64,000 nt of DNA from Leishmania donovani (lineage: Eukaryota > Euglenozoa > Kinetoplastea > Trypanosomatida > Trypanosomatidae): assembly GCF_000227135.1 (NCBI RefSeq), contig NC_018258.1:776318-840317 (forward strand), read 5' to 3'. Below are positions 29,579 through 40,843 of the stretch, in pieces. The notes beneath the pieces are model-generated. The model saw only the letters and a list, made by a program, of their open reading frames with translations. It searched no databases and was not told where the DNA came from. A program made the translations under genes and the position numbers. The stretch's first letter is position 1, and each line of letters starts with the position of its first letter.

Positions 29579-32500
29579 TGTCGCCGTTGGCTCAGGTGTG
29601 GGTGTGTGAGCGAGTTTTGTGAGAGAGAGAGGTGGGGGTGGCGGGGTGTGTCGCTGACACAGAAGGGGCAACAGCACACTGTGGTTTCACTGAGGCCGCT
29701 GTTCTGCAGTGAAGCACTCACCACTGAAAAAGAGAAGGGTGCGTGCCTGTATGCGTGCGAAGAGGCAAGGACAAGGAGAACCACAACGGCAGAGGCGGCC
29801 GTACTATATGAGGGAAAAAAGAGGGAAAAGGGAGGAGGAGACCAGGCTATGATACGGGCGTGACCTGGCGAAGGAGCTCTGAGCTAACAGCCCGCGAGTG
29901 CCCACCTCGGCGCCTCACGAGCGAGAACAAGGACTAGTGTGCAAGAATTAGGGGCGAGTCAGGGTGTGACAGGCGAGAGCCAGAGGAGGAGAGAAAGAGC
30001 GAGGTAAGAGACTGGAGCGGCTGACGAGGCAGCAGAGGAAAGACAGGGGGCATGGCCTAGCGCAAGGCGATGAGGAAGGGGGATGGGAGGGGGGTCGAGG
30101 AGGGGGTGAATGAAGGCGTGAATTGAAACTTTAGCGAGGATGCGGTCATCTGTGACAGTGGATGTGCGTCGCTATTCAGATGTTGATGCATCTGTGCATG
30201 TGTGCTCTATCGGGAGTGACGAGGGGAAAGAGACAGGAGCCGCATTTACATGCACTGTGGTCTTGAAACGGTGATGTGGGGTAGAGCATGCCACAAGAGT
30301 GGCAACGCTTCTCTAGCACACACTTGCTTCTTCTACTCCCTCCATTCCGCCTCGCACCCCTTCCCCCCAGGGCAAGACTGCAGGGGTCACTGGGCCGACC
30401 GCCCCGCCCCCTCACCGAGCGCCATGCCGGTTGATCAAAGAAAAATAGGAAGGAAAGGACACTCAGAAGAGGAGCCGAGTGAGCCTTCGTTCCATGCTGT
30501 TATGAAGTTCGCGAGGCGCACGGATCGAGATCATGCCACGAAAGAGAGTGGGAGATAGAGTTGAACCGGGAAACAAAGCATTCGCACGTCTCACTCCCTC
30601 GCCCGCTCTCTCTGTGTTTGTGTGTGTGTGTGCAGGTATGCACGGAGTCCAAACTCTTTCAAGTCAGCGCTCCCTCCTTGAAAGGTGCCCCGCTGCCCCT
30701 TCGGCTTCACCACAAGGGTAAGGAACGATAAGGGGCAGCGAAGGAGAGGGGGTGCGACACACAGTGGAGGTGAAGTAAGAGACTACAAACGAAACGAATC
30801 ACAGCGCGTCACAGGAAGCCACTACGCACAACCACGGAAACGCCTACGCAGACAGACACCCACAAAAGACACGAGTAAAGAAAGTGAAACAAAACAAAAC
30901 ACGAGAACGTGCCAGTTCGATTACGCTTCAGCAGAGACGCAGAGGTGTGTGTGTCTCACGCCTGGGGCTATCATCATTAGGGAAAGGCCAGGGAGCCAGC
31001 GACAGAGAAGGTGGTTAAGGCGATCACCTCAGTGAGGCTAAGGAGGTTATATAGATGTAATAAGTGCTATAGAGGCTAATGCCCCATAAGAGGGGAGAGG
31101 GCGACACTCACTCACGTACACATGTACACACACACACGTGGGAGGAGAACGCACCTTCCATTTATGCACACATCGTCTCTGGCATGCACAAACACCTCGT
31201 CCGCACGCAGACACGCCTGTTCGACATCATGCCAAAGCCTGATCAACAAGAAAGAGAGCTAGCTACGGCTAGAGAGAGAGAGAGAGACAGAGGGATCCGA
31301 CGCCAGGACAATCAAAATGCAACAGAGGCACTAAAACTGGTGAGCGTGCGTGTGTGTGAGGGGTGTGGGTGTGTTTCGACAGAAAAGAAGTAAGGGACGG
31401 GAAGACCCAACGGCGGCACGCACATCAGCACCGTGTCTCCGTCGACTTCCGCATCAGCTTGTCTTCCCCCTTTCCTACCCCCATCTCTTTGCATGCGGCT
31501 AAGTGTGCGTCTCGCGCATTAGGAAGAGGGGAGAAGCAGGAAAGGAGAAGCGGGTTAGCACCGGCCCTATCCATAAAATCCATCGGCGCAGGTTGACAGT
31601 AAAGTGAGAAGACACACACATACACATACACATGCACATACACATGCACATGCACACACATGCACATACACATACACACACACATGCACACACATGCACA
31701 CACATACAGATACACAGATACACAGCGGATGGGAGCAAGGCGAGAGCCGATGCAGCCTTTCACGCTTGTCTTTGGCACGAAAGGTCGAGAAAAAAGAGAT
31801 ACCATTGTACCGAGATGCTGCACGAAAACTTGTGACTCCACTTACGCTTGCATGGGAGTGTGTGTGTGTGTGTGTGCAGGATAGCTTCAGATGTGTGTCC
31901 GGGGGGGGTGAGGTGGGGGGGGGAGATGGGCGTAGTAAGTGAGACTATCGTCGACCAGGCACGTACATTTGCATGAATCTAGGAAGTGTTGCTGTGGGGT
32001 GAAGGCATAGATACGTTTTGTTTACGCCTGGCCTTGCTCACAGACACACGACTGCACGCACTTGCCTCACTGCGCCTCTTGCGTGCGAGGGGAGAGGTAG
32101 GACAGAGGACGGCACCACCGATCACTTACGCATTTCAAGAGAACACACACACACGAGAAAGTAGGCAATATACAGTGACACGTTGTCACACCAACGTTGG
32201 CGCAGGGGCGGACGTGCGCGCGTGCGTGCGAGGGGGGGGAGGGGAAGAGCAGCTAGTGCGCTTGGATGTGGTGTCGGTGGCTGGCGTTGAGTAGAAAAAA
32301 AGACAAAAGGGGGGAGAGAGGGAAGTCCAGCACCAAAAAGCGGCTCTTGTTAACCTGACCCGACCGCTTTCCTGCCTGGCTTTCCGCACTTCTCTCATTC
32401 TCTCATGGGCACTTGGGTTTCCAATCTCACGTTTTTCGGGCTTTCGAACGCGACATCGACGAGCCATAAAAGCGAAGATAGCGGTGGGCGACAAGCGAGG

Positions 32501-33049
32501 GTGAGCCTTCGTTGGATGCTGCTGGGAGAGGGAGGCGCCGGCAAACCGTGCAGCCGAAGGGAGCGAGACGACGCCATACAAAGGAGAAGCGCCCTGGTGG
32601 ATTTGCATATCCTGTGAAGAAGCACCAACACGAGTTGGAGGTGGGGAAGAGAAGGGAGGAGGAGGGGCTGCTGGGTGGCAGCGGTGGCGGTGAGGCAATA
32701 GAAAAGGGGTGGCACTAAACGAAAAAAGACAAAAACAGAGAAAACCATGCAAGACAAGCAGCACAGCGAGCGAGCAACGCGACGAGAAAGGCCGAAGTGT
32801 ATCCGTGGATGCGCTATCGTGGTGAACAGCGGCAAAAGGGTGAGGAAAGCCATTTTGCGTTTGTGAATCACTGACTATCCCTACTCACGGGAGCTGGGCT
32901 CGTATTTATCTGGCGTTGGCGCTCTCGCTGATTGTGGTCCGCCTCGGCGTTTGCACACCGGTGATACGGGCTGCGGTGACCACATGGCTCCCGCCAAGCA
33001 TGGAGTTTGCAGAGGAGCAGTGCTGCAGCGCATGCCCCTGATGCGGGTG
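29579..33049. other. Long gene-free spacer, about 3.5 kb
   Basis: The region is rich in microsatellites (ACACATGC array at 31611-31724, GT run near 31859-31878, GA runs near 31270-31285) and otherwise purine-biased on the + strand. Open frames of up to 190 codons are low-complexity or pyrimidine-derived and none is called. It probably includes a long 3' UTR of the gene at 33386-34534 and the splice region of the cullin gene. Confidence 0.5.
31611..31724. repeat. ACACATGC/CACATA microsatellite
   Basis: About 114 bp are composed almost only of alternating CA with interspersed ATG/ATA units (CACATGCACA and CACATACACA). It lies in the spacer downstream of the 33386-34534 gene. Such alternating purine-pyrimidine tracts may adopt left-handed DNA and are length-variable. 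Confidence 0.85.
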
Positions 33050-33052
33050 CTA

Positions 33053-33385
33053 CTGGTTATTCAGACTTCTGAAGGCTACTGCGCGTGCGGGGGGGGTCAC
33101 TGGCGAGACGGTTGTGGCTGCAGCGGTCATGGATGGCTGAGAGGCGGCGAGCGTCGACAGCGTGAGCGATGCAGCCTGGGTGGTGGGAAAGAAGTACGGG
33201 CACGATCCGCTCTGGCGGCTGTTACTCAGCCCCCGCCCCAGACCTTCTATGAGGCCCCCAAAGGAGAATTGCCGTTGTGCAATGCTTGCGGGTTTGCTTC
33301 TGTTCTTGTCTGCACGAGGGATCGAGGTTGCCATGGCGGGAGAGTCCACTGGCAAATCCGAACGCTCGCGTCGGCGGCCGGCTCT
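33053..33385 (-). other. In-frame open extension beyond the stop of the 33386 gene
   Basis: After the TGA at 33386-33388 the same frame stays open for about 110 codons to a TAG at 33050-33052. The encoded sequence (RAGRRRERSDLPVDSPAMAT, later QRQFSFGGLIEGLGRGLSN) has a mixed composition and fairly high G/C at third positions, unlike the repeat-derived frames in other spacers. It could be ordinary 3' UTR, a readthrough extension, or the true C-terminus cut by a sequence error. Confidence 0.35.
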
Positions 33386-34534
33386 TCAGAAGGGAGCCAC
33401 CTCGAAACTGCGGTTTTTCTTCTTTCCGGATGCAGGGGACTTCGGTAGGCCCGTGTTTTCTCTCTGATAAACGGTCGATTCCTGCGGAGACAGACCGTCG
33501 AAGGCAGACTTTTTGTCGCGACGAGACCGGTTTCCGCGAAGCGACGTCAGCGGGGTGAGGAAGCGCCACAGCGGCGACCCCGGGGTGCCACCACCGTTCA
33601 CCACCTGAATGCGCAGAAGGGCGTCGTTTGCGGGGTTATGTTCGTAATCAGCGCCCTGGCCGTACACTTCTTCAGCGGTCTTGCGATACTTGCGTCGCTT
33701 CTCGCGGCGTAGCTCTTGCAGAAGAGCCAGCTCGCGGCTCTCGCGGAGCCGCTGCTCTTGGAGAAGCACGGCCGCCGTACGCGCGTCTATCTCGCGTTCC
33801 CCCGCCGCCACATTGGTGCTCGCGGGGCCATCGCCCTGTTGCGGCTGCGGCTGTCCGGGCGCTGGCGCGGCGCTTTGCAGCGGCGTCGGTGGTGCCGTCT
33901 CGCCACCGCCTCTGCCAAGTCGCGCCTCCTCATTCGCCTGCCGGCTGAGGAACGGTGTCACACTCGCTGGCGTTGTATCTTCGTCGTTGAGGTAGAAATC
34001 GCTGTCGTCCTCGCTGGTCGTGTGGCGCTGTATCTCCTGCCCATCAAGCAGCATCTGCATCACATCCGGACCTGCGTCGGCATTCTGCGGCCGCCCGTTC
34101 GCAAGAAGCTCATGGAGCGGCATGCGGGCAATTCTCCGCGCCTCTTCATCGAGACGGCTGTTCTCCTGCTCGTCTGCTAGTTCAATCTCGAGATTCTGTC
34201 GCACCGAGTTAACACCACGGCGGCTGCGTAGCGTTCGTCTGGCGCTGACTTCTGGCCGATTTGGGAGTTGAAATGCAAGTGATACTCCCTCTAGCGCCTC
34301 GCCACGCTCAATCAGCAGCAGAACGACGTCGCGAAGGCGCCGTTCACGCCACTGCTCCTGCTCCTGCCGTTGCCTCTGCCGCACCAGCTCCACGCGCTGC
34401 TCCCTTTCGCGTTCGAAGCTGCGTGTGCGAGAGTCATTCGTGTAAACCCCGAAAAAGACAAGGGCGACAGCAAACAACACGAATAAAGCAAGGGTGACAC
34501 CTACACCGAGGGCGACAGAGGTTTCAGATGCCAT
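33386..34534 (-). CDS. Single-pass membrane protein with charged cytosolic coiled coil
   Basis: I do not recognise this 382-residue protein. Residues 8-30 (LGVGVTLALFVLFAVALVFFG) form one strong N-terminal TM segment with few charges before it, fitting a signal anchor. It is followed by an Arg/Glu/Gln-rich helix (REREQRVELVRQRQRQEQEQ, about 41-60) and a second charged helix (EQRLRESRELALLQELRREK, about 263-282), probably coiled coils, separated by a Pro/Gly/Gln-rich linker (about 200-250). The C-terminus is basic. Start at 34534 is the only ATG that keeps the TM at the N-terminus. It might tether a complex to a membrane; no enzyme motif is visible. See the open extension after its TGA. Confidence 0.75.
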   Translation of the reverse strand: MASETSVALGVGVTLALFVLFAVALVFFGVYTNDSRTRSFEREREQRVELVRQRQRQEQEQWRERRLRDVVLLLIERGEALEGVSLAFQLPNRPEVSARRTLRSRRGVNSVRQNLEIELADEQENSRLDEEARRIARMPLHELLANGRPQNADAGPDVMQMLLDGQEIQRHTTSEDDSDFYLNDEDTTPASVTPFLSRQANEEARLGRGGGETAPPTPLQSAAPAPGQPQPQQGDGPASTNVAAGEREIDARTAAVLLQEQRLRESRELALLQELRREKRRKYRKTAEEVYGQGADYEHNPANDALLRIQVVNGGGTPGSPLWRFLTPLTSLRGNRSRRDKKSAFDGLSPQESTVYQRENTGLPKSPASGKKKNRSFEVAPF

Positions 34535-36883
34535 ATGAGCTGCTGAACCTGCGGCTCAGGCCACGCCGCTTAGGTGCTTCGCTAGAGCTCAAAACGTGTG
34601 CGCACAGGTCTCCACTTTCGTTGTGCCAGTAGCACACGCCGCCTGAATGTGTCCGTGCGACTTGAGAGGGCGGCGATACCACTACAGCAGAAAAAAGAAT
34701 GCACGACAATTTTCAAACGGGCTCACACGCTCAACCACGCACACGGGGCGCGTGCGCTTGAAAGCGTGTGCGCAGCAAGAGGACCAACCACAACCACTAC
34801 AAAAAAGGGAGGAGGGGGTGGTGGTGATGGGACGAATGAGGCGACAGGCCAAACACCACACTGCACTCCGCTTAAATCGATGGGGGACAAGTCGTATACC
34901 CTCGTGCTGGTCTTTGCAAAATTACCATTGGCCAACCATGTATGGGACACAATGACTACTTGTGCACGCACGCACACGAAGGAAACAAACAAACATACAC
35001 AAAAAAGGCCACTGGTACCACAACAGTAACAAAACAAAAGTGCAAATGAAAAGATACGCACACAACAAATATATATCGATAGATATATCTGTACGTATAC
35101 TAGACGCGCAAGACCCCAAGAGGAATGCAGGAAGAGAGCGAACGACAAACAAGCAAGTGACAAGCAAGAAGACGAAAAAACCAGAAGCAAGTCCAGCTAG
35201 CAGTTCGGACCACCACAAAAACCCAATAGCCAGCGGCGCACAAGGTGACAGACACCACCGCCCCAAAGAAAGTGCACAATCGGGCACACGCCGACACACA
35301 TACACAGCGATGAAGTGAGCCGAAATGCGCGGCGGGCGCACACCGCCAGAGCGCACTTTCCCTTTTTTTGGTTATTAATGATGAAGTTGTTTTTCTCGCT
35401 TGAACGAGACTTTGTGATAATATCAGTAGGGACAGCGAAAGAGCGAGCGAGAGGAGAAGAAGCAGCAGCTATCGAGGAAGACGACGACAAGAGATGAAGT
35501 GGGCTAGTGAGAGGAGGCGAGGGGCGGCCCAGGAATACGTACAGACAGGGAGATACACCACCTTCGTAAACAACAACAAAAACAACAGGCTTTATGTAGA
35601 AGCACAACAACAAGAGACAAAAGAGAGCCTGTGGTGTCTGTGTGTGCTTGCCTCGCTTCTTCGTTCACATCCCACGTGATGACTCGAAAGCGCCCAAGAA
35701 GGAGGACACACGCGGAGAGTATCCTCGGACAGGGTGCGGATGGGGTGGGGAGAGTGAGATGGATAGATATCTGCAGTTGATTTCGGGTAGCAGGGAAAAT
35801 CACGAGCGTGTACAGATGCGAAGAGAGAAGTCAGATATACGTATTGGCGTTGGCAAGGGCTAAAAGCAAAAAAGAAAAACTCACACTGAGGTGGGGAGGA
35901 GAGGAATCGACTGCTGCACAATCCTGCAGACACGCACGCTGGGTAGACACACACACACACACACACCGTCACGCAAAGAAGAAATCTGCACCCTTGCTTG
36001 CTCGCAGTACGAAAGAGATGGGCAGAGAAAGATGAATCAAGTGGAAAGGGTTTAGTGAACAGACGCAGAAGCCGATGATATATAAGCTGTTCTGCACCAC
36101 GCGCGCCCGTATATATATATATATATATATGTATATATGCGAGTATGCGAGTATCAGCGCAGACAGGGGAGGAGGTGCCGCAGGGGTCGAATGCGGATGT
36201 GGCACGAAATGCCGCGCAGACTTATATTGCTCTATGTGGACGTAGACGCAGCGAGAGGGGAAGGAAAAGGAGAGAAAGGAGGTCGCCTTTCTTCGTACGC
36301 GTGGACTTCGACCGTGTATATGTGTGTGTGCGGATATCGCCACCTTTGGAGGGGGAGTAGCCTTGTCGGATCCGTGACACAACTGGGCGCGTGCGGAGGA
36401 GGGAGGGAGGGAGGAAGTGGGCGGATGGGGGAGGCGATGTCAGATGAGCGGAAAGGAGGTGATGAAGAAGTGGTGAGCAGATAGCGAGGAGCTTGCTGCA
36501 CGTCTGTACAGGCGCATGTGGCCCATGCTGGGCTACTGCGCTGACAGAGAAACGCACGCTGGCGGCGCAGAGAGAGAGAGAGGGAGCACCACCGGCGCAA
36601 AAAACCGGATAACGTCTTCTGTCAGGATGGCGAGGTTCAGTCGTAGAGAGCATTTGGGGCTTTCTCGTGGAGTCGGCGGCATAGCCATGCCGTATACTAT
36701 TGAGCTGCAGACAGCGAGGTGACGGCAGCAGCAAGTAGTGGACCACACCAGCTCTGTTCACACAAGCGAACGATAACGGGGGGGGGCACCAAAAGTTGGG
36801 GCTTGTTTTGCATGTCGTTCACTTTTCTCTCTGTGTGTGTGCGTGATGATATGACTCTCCCTCCCATTAAATAGGTAAGACGG
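34535..36883. other. Spacer with TA and CA microsatellites
   Basis: This 2.3-kb spacer includes a CA run at 35947-35966 and a TA run at about 36110-36138, plus GA-rich stretches. Frames found here (up to 179 codons) are translations of pyrimidine-rich strand sequence without codon bias. No gene is called. Confidence 0.5.
36110..36138. repeat. TA dinucleotide repeat
   Basis: About 14 TA units, interrupted once by G, form a 29-bp run in the spacer between 36884 and 34534. It is probably length-variable. Confidence 0.85.
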
Positions 36884-38134
36884 CTACTCTGTATGCACAG
36901 GAGCAGTTCGTGGAACATCTCGCTGCCGCCGTCGCTCTCGAACAGCTCCAGTGCTCATCGATGCTCCGCCGGAGCCTTGCTCAGCATTCTTGACCGCCTC
37001 CTGTAGCAGAGCACGCTCGCTGCGCAGATAGTCCAACCGGTGTACGCGCTGAGACACCATTGCGTATTGAAGAGGTAAAGGCGAGGACGCTGATGATGGG
37101 CCAGCGGCTCTTGTCAGTCCCGCCGCAGCCCCAGCTCCGGCCTGACTCCCGCCTTTGTCTACCACGACTTCCAGAGCGTCCAGCACAGCGTTGGAGAGTA
37201 CGTGGTATCCGTGCAGCTCCATCCAGGCCAAGAAGTTCCACACGTCGTGGAAGGATGCCACAGCCTGCGTAGGGGTATTCGGCTTTGAAAGAGACGACGC
37301 CACACTGGCGCCTCGCTGCGCTGCCTTCAGGAGGAGTACAAGCAGGTGGTGAGCATCCGCTGGCGATGGCGCAAAGGCTTTAGAGCGTCTACTGGTCTCC
37401 TCCTCGGCTGGTGACGGCGGTGCGGTAGAGACATCGACGAGGGAGTCCTCAGCAGATGGCGGTGCGTACACGCCGCCTTCTTCGGCGCAAAAAACCAAAA
37501 TGTCCTTGGCGCGCTGCAGCCGTGTGGATGGTGCCGAGGACGCAGGGGCGGTCTTGGCGATTTCGGCGATGGCGTGTCGAAGTGCGGCTGTGCACGAGGA
37601 AGGCAAGGAGGTGGCACAGACGCCTGCACAGCTCAGTGCGCACACAGCCGGCTCATTGTACCTGTTGAGCTGCACACCACGCAGCACCGCACTAAGGTGG
37701 TGAGGCTTCCAGGTACCGGCGCGGAAGGCGGCGGTCAGCATATCTTTCCAGTCCTGATCGCGAGGGAGGGTGAGAACGAGGCACAAAAAGAGATCCGTTT
37801 TCGCTTTCCGTTCTGCATCTTCCGGGGTCAGCTGAGGACGGTAGATGTCCATCTTCAGGTCGTCATCGTCGTCTTCACCTGCCGCACTGCCGACCGTGAC
37901 CTCGGCCGCAGGAGTTGTAGGAGGGAGAAGGCAGCCATCGTCACTGCTGAGTTGACGGTGCAGTGCGAGAAGCGGCACGCATGCCTGCTGCGTAATCAAG
38001 GAAACGCGGACAGCTCGCAGAGCCGGATATGGTGCTGAAGGGCGGTGAGGGAAGAGACTTAAGGTTGCTGGAAAGAGCCGAGGATGCGAGTGTTGGCCCG
38101 ATGAGCCCCGCGCACGGAGAGAAGTCGCCCTCAT
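36884..38134 (-). CDS. Hypothetical protein, probably mitochondrial
   Basis: The 416-residue protein is taken from ATG 38134. From there it starts MRATSLRARGSSGQHSHPRL, an Arg/Ser-rich, acid-free N-terminus typical of a mitochondrial presequence. An acidic patch (EDDDDDLKMD) lies near 90-97. Helical segments such as DWKDMLTAAFRAGTWKPHHL (about 125) and DVWNFLAWMELHGYHVLSNA (about 310) look like degenerate alpha-hairpin repeats, reminiscent of PPR-like organelle proteins but too weak to assign. The frame continues upstream to 38311, but those residues look like translated leader. The C-terminus is Gly/Arg-rich. No function is assigned. Confidence 0.65.
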   Translation of the reverse strand: MRATSLRARGSSGQHSHPRLFPATLSLFPHRPSAPYPALRAVRVSLITQQACVPLLALHRQLSSDDGCLLPPTTPAAEVTVGSAAGEDDDDDLKMDIYRPQLTPEDAERKAKTDLFLCLVLTLPRDQDWKDMLTAAFRAGTWKPHHLSAVLRGVQLNRYNEPAVCALSCAGVCATSLPSSCTAALRHAIAEIAKTAPASSAPSTRLQRAKDILVFCAEEGGVYAPPSAEDSLVDVSTAPPSPAEEETSRRSKAFAPSPADAHHLLVLLLKAAQRGASVASSLSKPNTPTQAVASFHDVWNFLAWMELHGYHVLSNAVLDALEVVVDKGGSQAGAGAAAGLTRAAGPSSASSPLPLQYAMVSQRVHRLDYLRSERALLQEAVKNAEQGSGGASMSTGAVRERRRQRDVPRTAPVHTE

Positions 38135-39118
38135 GAATCCTCGCCTCTGTGTATGTGTGTGTGGCTGCGAGCGCAGCAAGCGGCGGGACGCACTCCAGTT
38201 GTCGGTGTAACACGGACATGCGAAAAAGTGTGATAGGAGGAGAGGTTCACGTACCCATGGCTCAAAGGAGGCAAAGACGAGGAAGAGAGCGGAAAGACAG
38301 AGAGTCGCCACTGAGATGAAGTCGATTGCCGGGGAGGTGGAGGGGGGTGCTTGTCTGAAGTGCTTTCAGATACACCCTCACATACAACGCGATGCAGTAC
38401 AGGTCTTGGAGCTAACCACAGATTATGCCTCACACCCGTCATCGCGTTCACGGCTTAAATCAAAGAATCCCCCCAAAAGCTAAGGTGCGCGCGTTCACAC
38501 GCAAGCCAACACCGACGTGCGGGCGCATACCCCTCTCCCCGTTACGAACTGCGCTCTCTCTCCTCACGGCTCACACTCCAAGCCCTCGTTCACGGTGAGA
38601 GCCGGCGACGTGGGGTGAGAGAAGAAAAAGAGAGCTACAGACACACACACACACACACACACACGCATGTGGGCGCCAGAGCCGAGTCCGGCCTTGTCCT
38701 CGTCTTATTCTGCAGCGCTCCGGCAGGCTCTCACCTCCTTGAGAGACTGAGGGAAAATACGAAAGCAAGGGCAGAGCCGCCATGAAACGAGAGCTGTCGA
38801 CAAGCCACGCCCTTCACAGCGGCCCGCCGACACGCACACACGCACTGCAGCGCACGCACATGGTGGTAGTGCGACACCACGCAGTCGACCGTCTTCAAGT
38901 TCTTCACTGTCGTAAATGAAGTGCGTGTGAATTCCGCATCCGATGCAAGAGAAAGAGAGGGGAAGGGCGGGAATCACCACTGCTCGGTTGAACAGCGAGT
39001 CATCCGCCTCGGAGAAGAAAGCAGAAATCACAAAATCTGAGATAAAAAATTTGCACCAGAGGAGCACCCGCCCCCAAATTTCATCATCGACGTGCGACAA
39101 GAGGCCTCGCTCCCCAAT
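38135..39118. other. Spacer with CA repeat
   Basis: The 1-kb sequence includes a CA run at 38639-38664. No gene is called; open frames are short and biased. It lies between the upstream end of the 36884 gene and the SIDER-like element. Confidence 0.5.
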
Positions 39119-39689
39119 GTGCCCAGTTCTCTGTCGCAGTGCGTCAGCCATACACTACTCCACACGGCCCTGTCACAGGCCCCCATCGTCTGGTGCGAAG
39201 CAGCCATAGACACACGCGGTACAGCAGTGCGCCGACTCAGTTACCTGATAGCACGGCCTCTGACCCCAAATTCTGCTCACTCACCCGCCTCCCAGCCGCT
39301 TCTATTATGCCCGTAGCCACCCCTGGTGCATCCCCCTCCCGGTGGCCCAGGCTCCCCACCAGTGGGCAGCGAGGGGCGGCTGAGGTACGCTGGCGTCACG
39401 CTGACACCCTGCCCATCACATGGGTGGCGCAAACGTGTCCACTGTCGAAGATCTCTCCCACACAACGCCATCCGCGGCCTCACTGCCGGCATCAGTGGGG
39501 GCATGCGTTGCCCTGACCCCCCTCTGCGTAGGTAGGCGCCTGACCCTCTCGCCACCAGAAGCGGTGCAGCATCGGCAGGGGATGGAGGGGCGGCTCGGCC
39601 CCCTCCCCCACACAAATGCACAGAGTGGGTGTGCACTGGACCCTGAGATGCCACGCACTGAGAGGGGTGCGTCCCCCTCCGTCCTCAGG
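39119..39689 (-). mobile_element. SIDER-like retroposon relic, 571 bp
   Basis: The 571 bp from GTGCCCAGTTCTCTGTCGCA to CCCTCCGTCCTCAGG recur at 58858-59428 with, as far as I can see, a single difference (near 39585). A diverged copy is at 6310-6800. It is non-coding and lies in a spacer. Size, placement and dispersed copies fit a Leishmania SIDER, probably SIDER2. No target-site duplication or A-tail is obvious at either end. Strand is assigned to match the host transcription unit. SIDER2 elements in 3' UTRs are known to lower mRNA stability, so this copy could affect the next upstream gene's transcript. Confidence 0.75.
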
Positions 39690-40356
39690 GCAGCACACGC
39701 GAGGGCGGGGGGAGTGGAAGAGGAAATCAAGACGCACGTGCACTGAAAAAGAAAAGTAAAGCGAGCAACAGGAGAACGGAGGGGGTGGGAGAGAGGGATC
39801 GGCCCACCAGACACGAAGGAGCGGCGGGGTGAGAGCAGACGAGATGGCACCAGTGGTCCAACACGGATCTTGGCGACGAGAGAGGAAGATAGAATCAAGT
39901 AAAGACATGAAGAGATAAAGCAAGGTGGGTAGTGGTGGTGGTGCACAGCAGTCTGCGGTGTACATCGGGGACGGCACACAGCACCACAAACAGACACGAC
40001 GGTTCAAGAGTCGGCGGTGTGTCCGAGAGAGAGACATGTACGGAGGGGTCGAAAAACATGGCGGGGTAGCCAGGGGACCAGAAAAGCGAGACATGCAGGG
40101 CAATTACGGAAGGGGTCGCGGTGGTGATTTCAAAAGCAGGTGCGAGTCAGGCGCACTGAGGACAGGAACGGAAAAGAAAGAAAACAGCCAAGAAGAAGAG
40201 AGGAAGCGTGTAGTTGAGCGAGAGTGCAAGTGACCTCCCTCCGCCAAAAAAGGTACCGGGGTAGCAGCAAATGCATACATGCATATAAATAAATAAATAT
40301 ATATATATATATAAACTTATGTGAAAGGCATAAGGCAAGGAGAAAATATCTTTCAC
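39690..40356. other. Spacer with AT repeat
   Basis: Purine-rich spacer right of the SIDER-like element, ending in an A/T-rich microsatellite at 40284-40314 (AAATAAATAAATATATAT). No gene is seen. Confidence 0.5.
40284..40314. repeat. AAAT/AT repeat
   Basis: A 31-bp A/T-only run of AAAT units followed by AT dinucleotides, a likely length-variable microsatellite. Confidence 0.85.
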
Positions 40357-40599
40357 CTAATTTTCGGCGCACAAACGCTTACACGCCTTGGATGCCGCTG
40401 ACGCTGAGGCACTACATCTACCCGGCGGTCTTGCGACAAACACCGCCGCATCAGTGCCATTGCCGATGTATGCAGCACCGGCACACTGCTCATCACCGCT
40501 GTTGTTGCCTCTCGCGGTATCACTTAGTGAGCTGTGTGCTGGGAGGGGCACTGTGTGGACTTTGTGCGGTGCTGCGTAGGCGGCACAGCTATCCGTCAT
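40357..40599 (-). CDS. Doubtful small protein, 80 aa
   Basis: The frame starting at ATG 40599 (MTDSCAAYAAPHKVHTVPLP) runs 80 codons to a TAG at 40357. It lies in a stretch (about 40370-40740) that is free of the CA and GA repeats seen on both sides, and the frame continues upstream to 40737. Composition is Ala/Ser/Cys-rich with a C-terminal KACKRLCAEN. Third-position G/C is only moderate, and a similar-length frame exists on the + strand (40392-40733), so it may not be coding. No function can be proposed. Confidence 0.35.
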   Translation of the reverse strand: MTDSCAAYAAPHKVHTVPLPAHSSLSDTARGNNSGDEQCAGAAYIGNGTDAAVFVARPPGRCSASASAASKACKRLCAEN

Positions 40600-40843
40600 A
40601 TCGAATTGATTCCGCGAGCACGAGACGTTCGGAATCCAGTGGTGGCCGACCGGCGCTCTTGGCCGAACTATCGCGTGGCCCACAATATCTCCAGCGCCGT
40701 CTGCAGAGAAAGTTCGACTGCTCTGTTGCATAGGCAATTGGGGTTGGACCTTCTCTAGTGAGCAGGCTGAGGGGCGGCTCTATCTGCATGATGCGCTGAC
40801 TATGTTACGAGGGATGCCTTTGATATCGGCGTAGCACCGCAAA
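40600..40843. other. Short spacer upstream of the doubtful ORF
   Basis: Mixed-composition sequence of 244 bp between the small frame at 40357-40599 and the small membrane protein gene. The minus-strand frame is open through part of it. Nothing else is supported. Confidence 0.4.

Noticed and set aside
30176..30415. 79-codon minus-strand frame with several Cys (CHSCGMLY, CKCGSC)
   Set aside because: It looked like a small zinc finger, but the spacing fits no finger I know, the flanks are low-complexity, and the first half is Gly/Arg-rich filler.
36222..36761. 179-codon minus-strand frame
   Set aside because: Pyrimidine-strand translation (Ser/Leu/Pro/His-rich) crossing a microsatellite-rich spacer; no domain.
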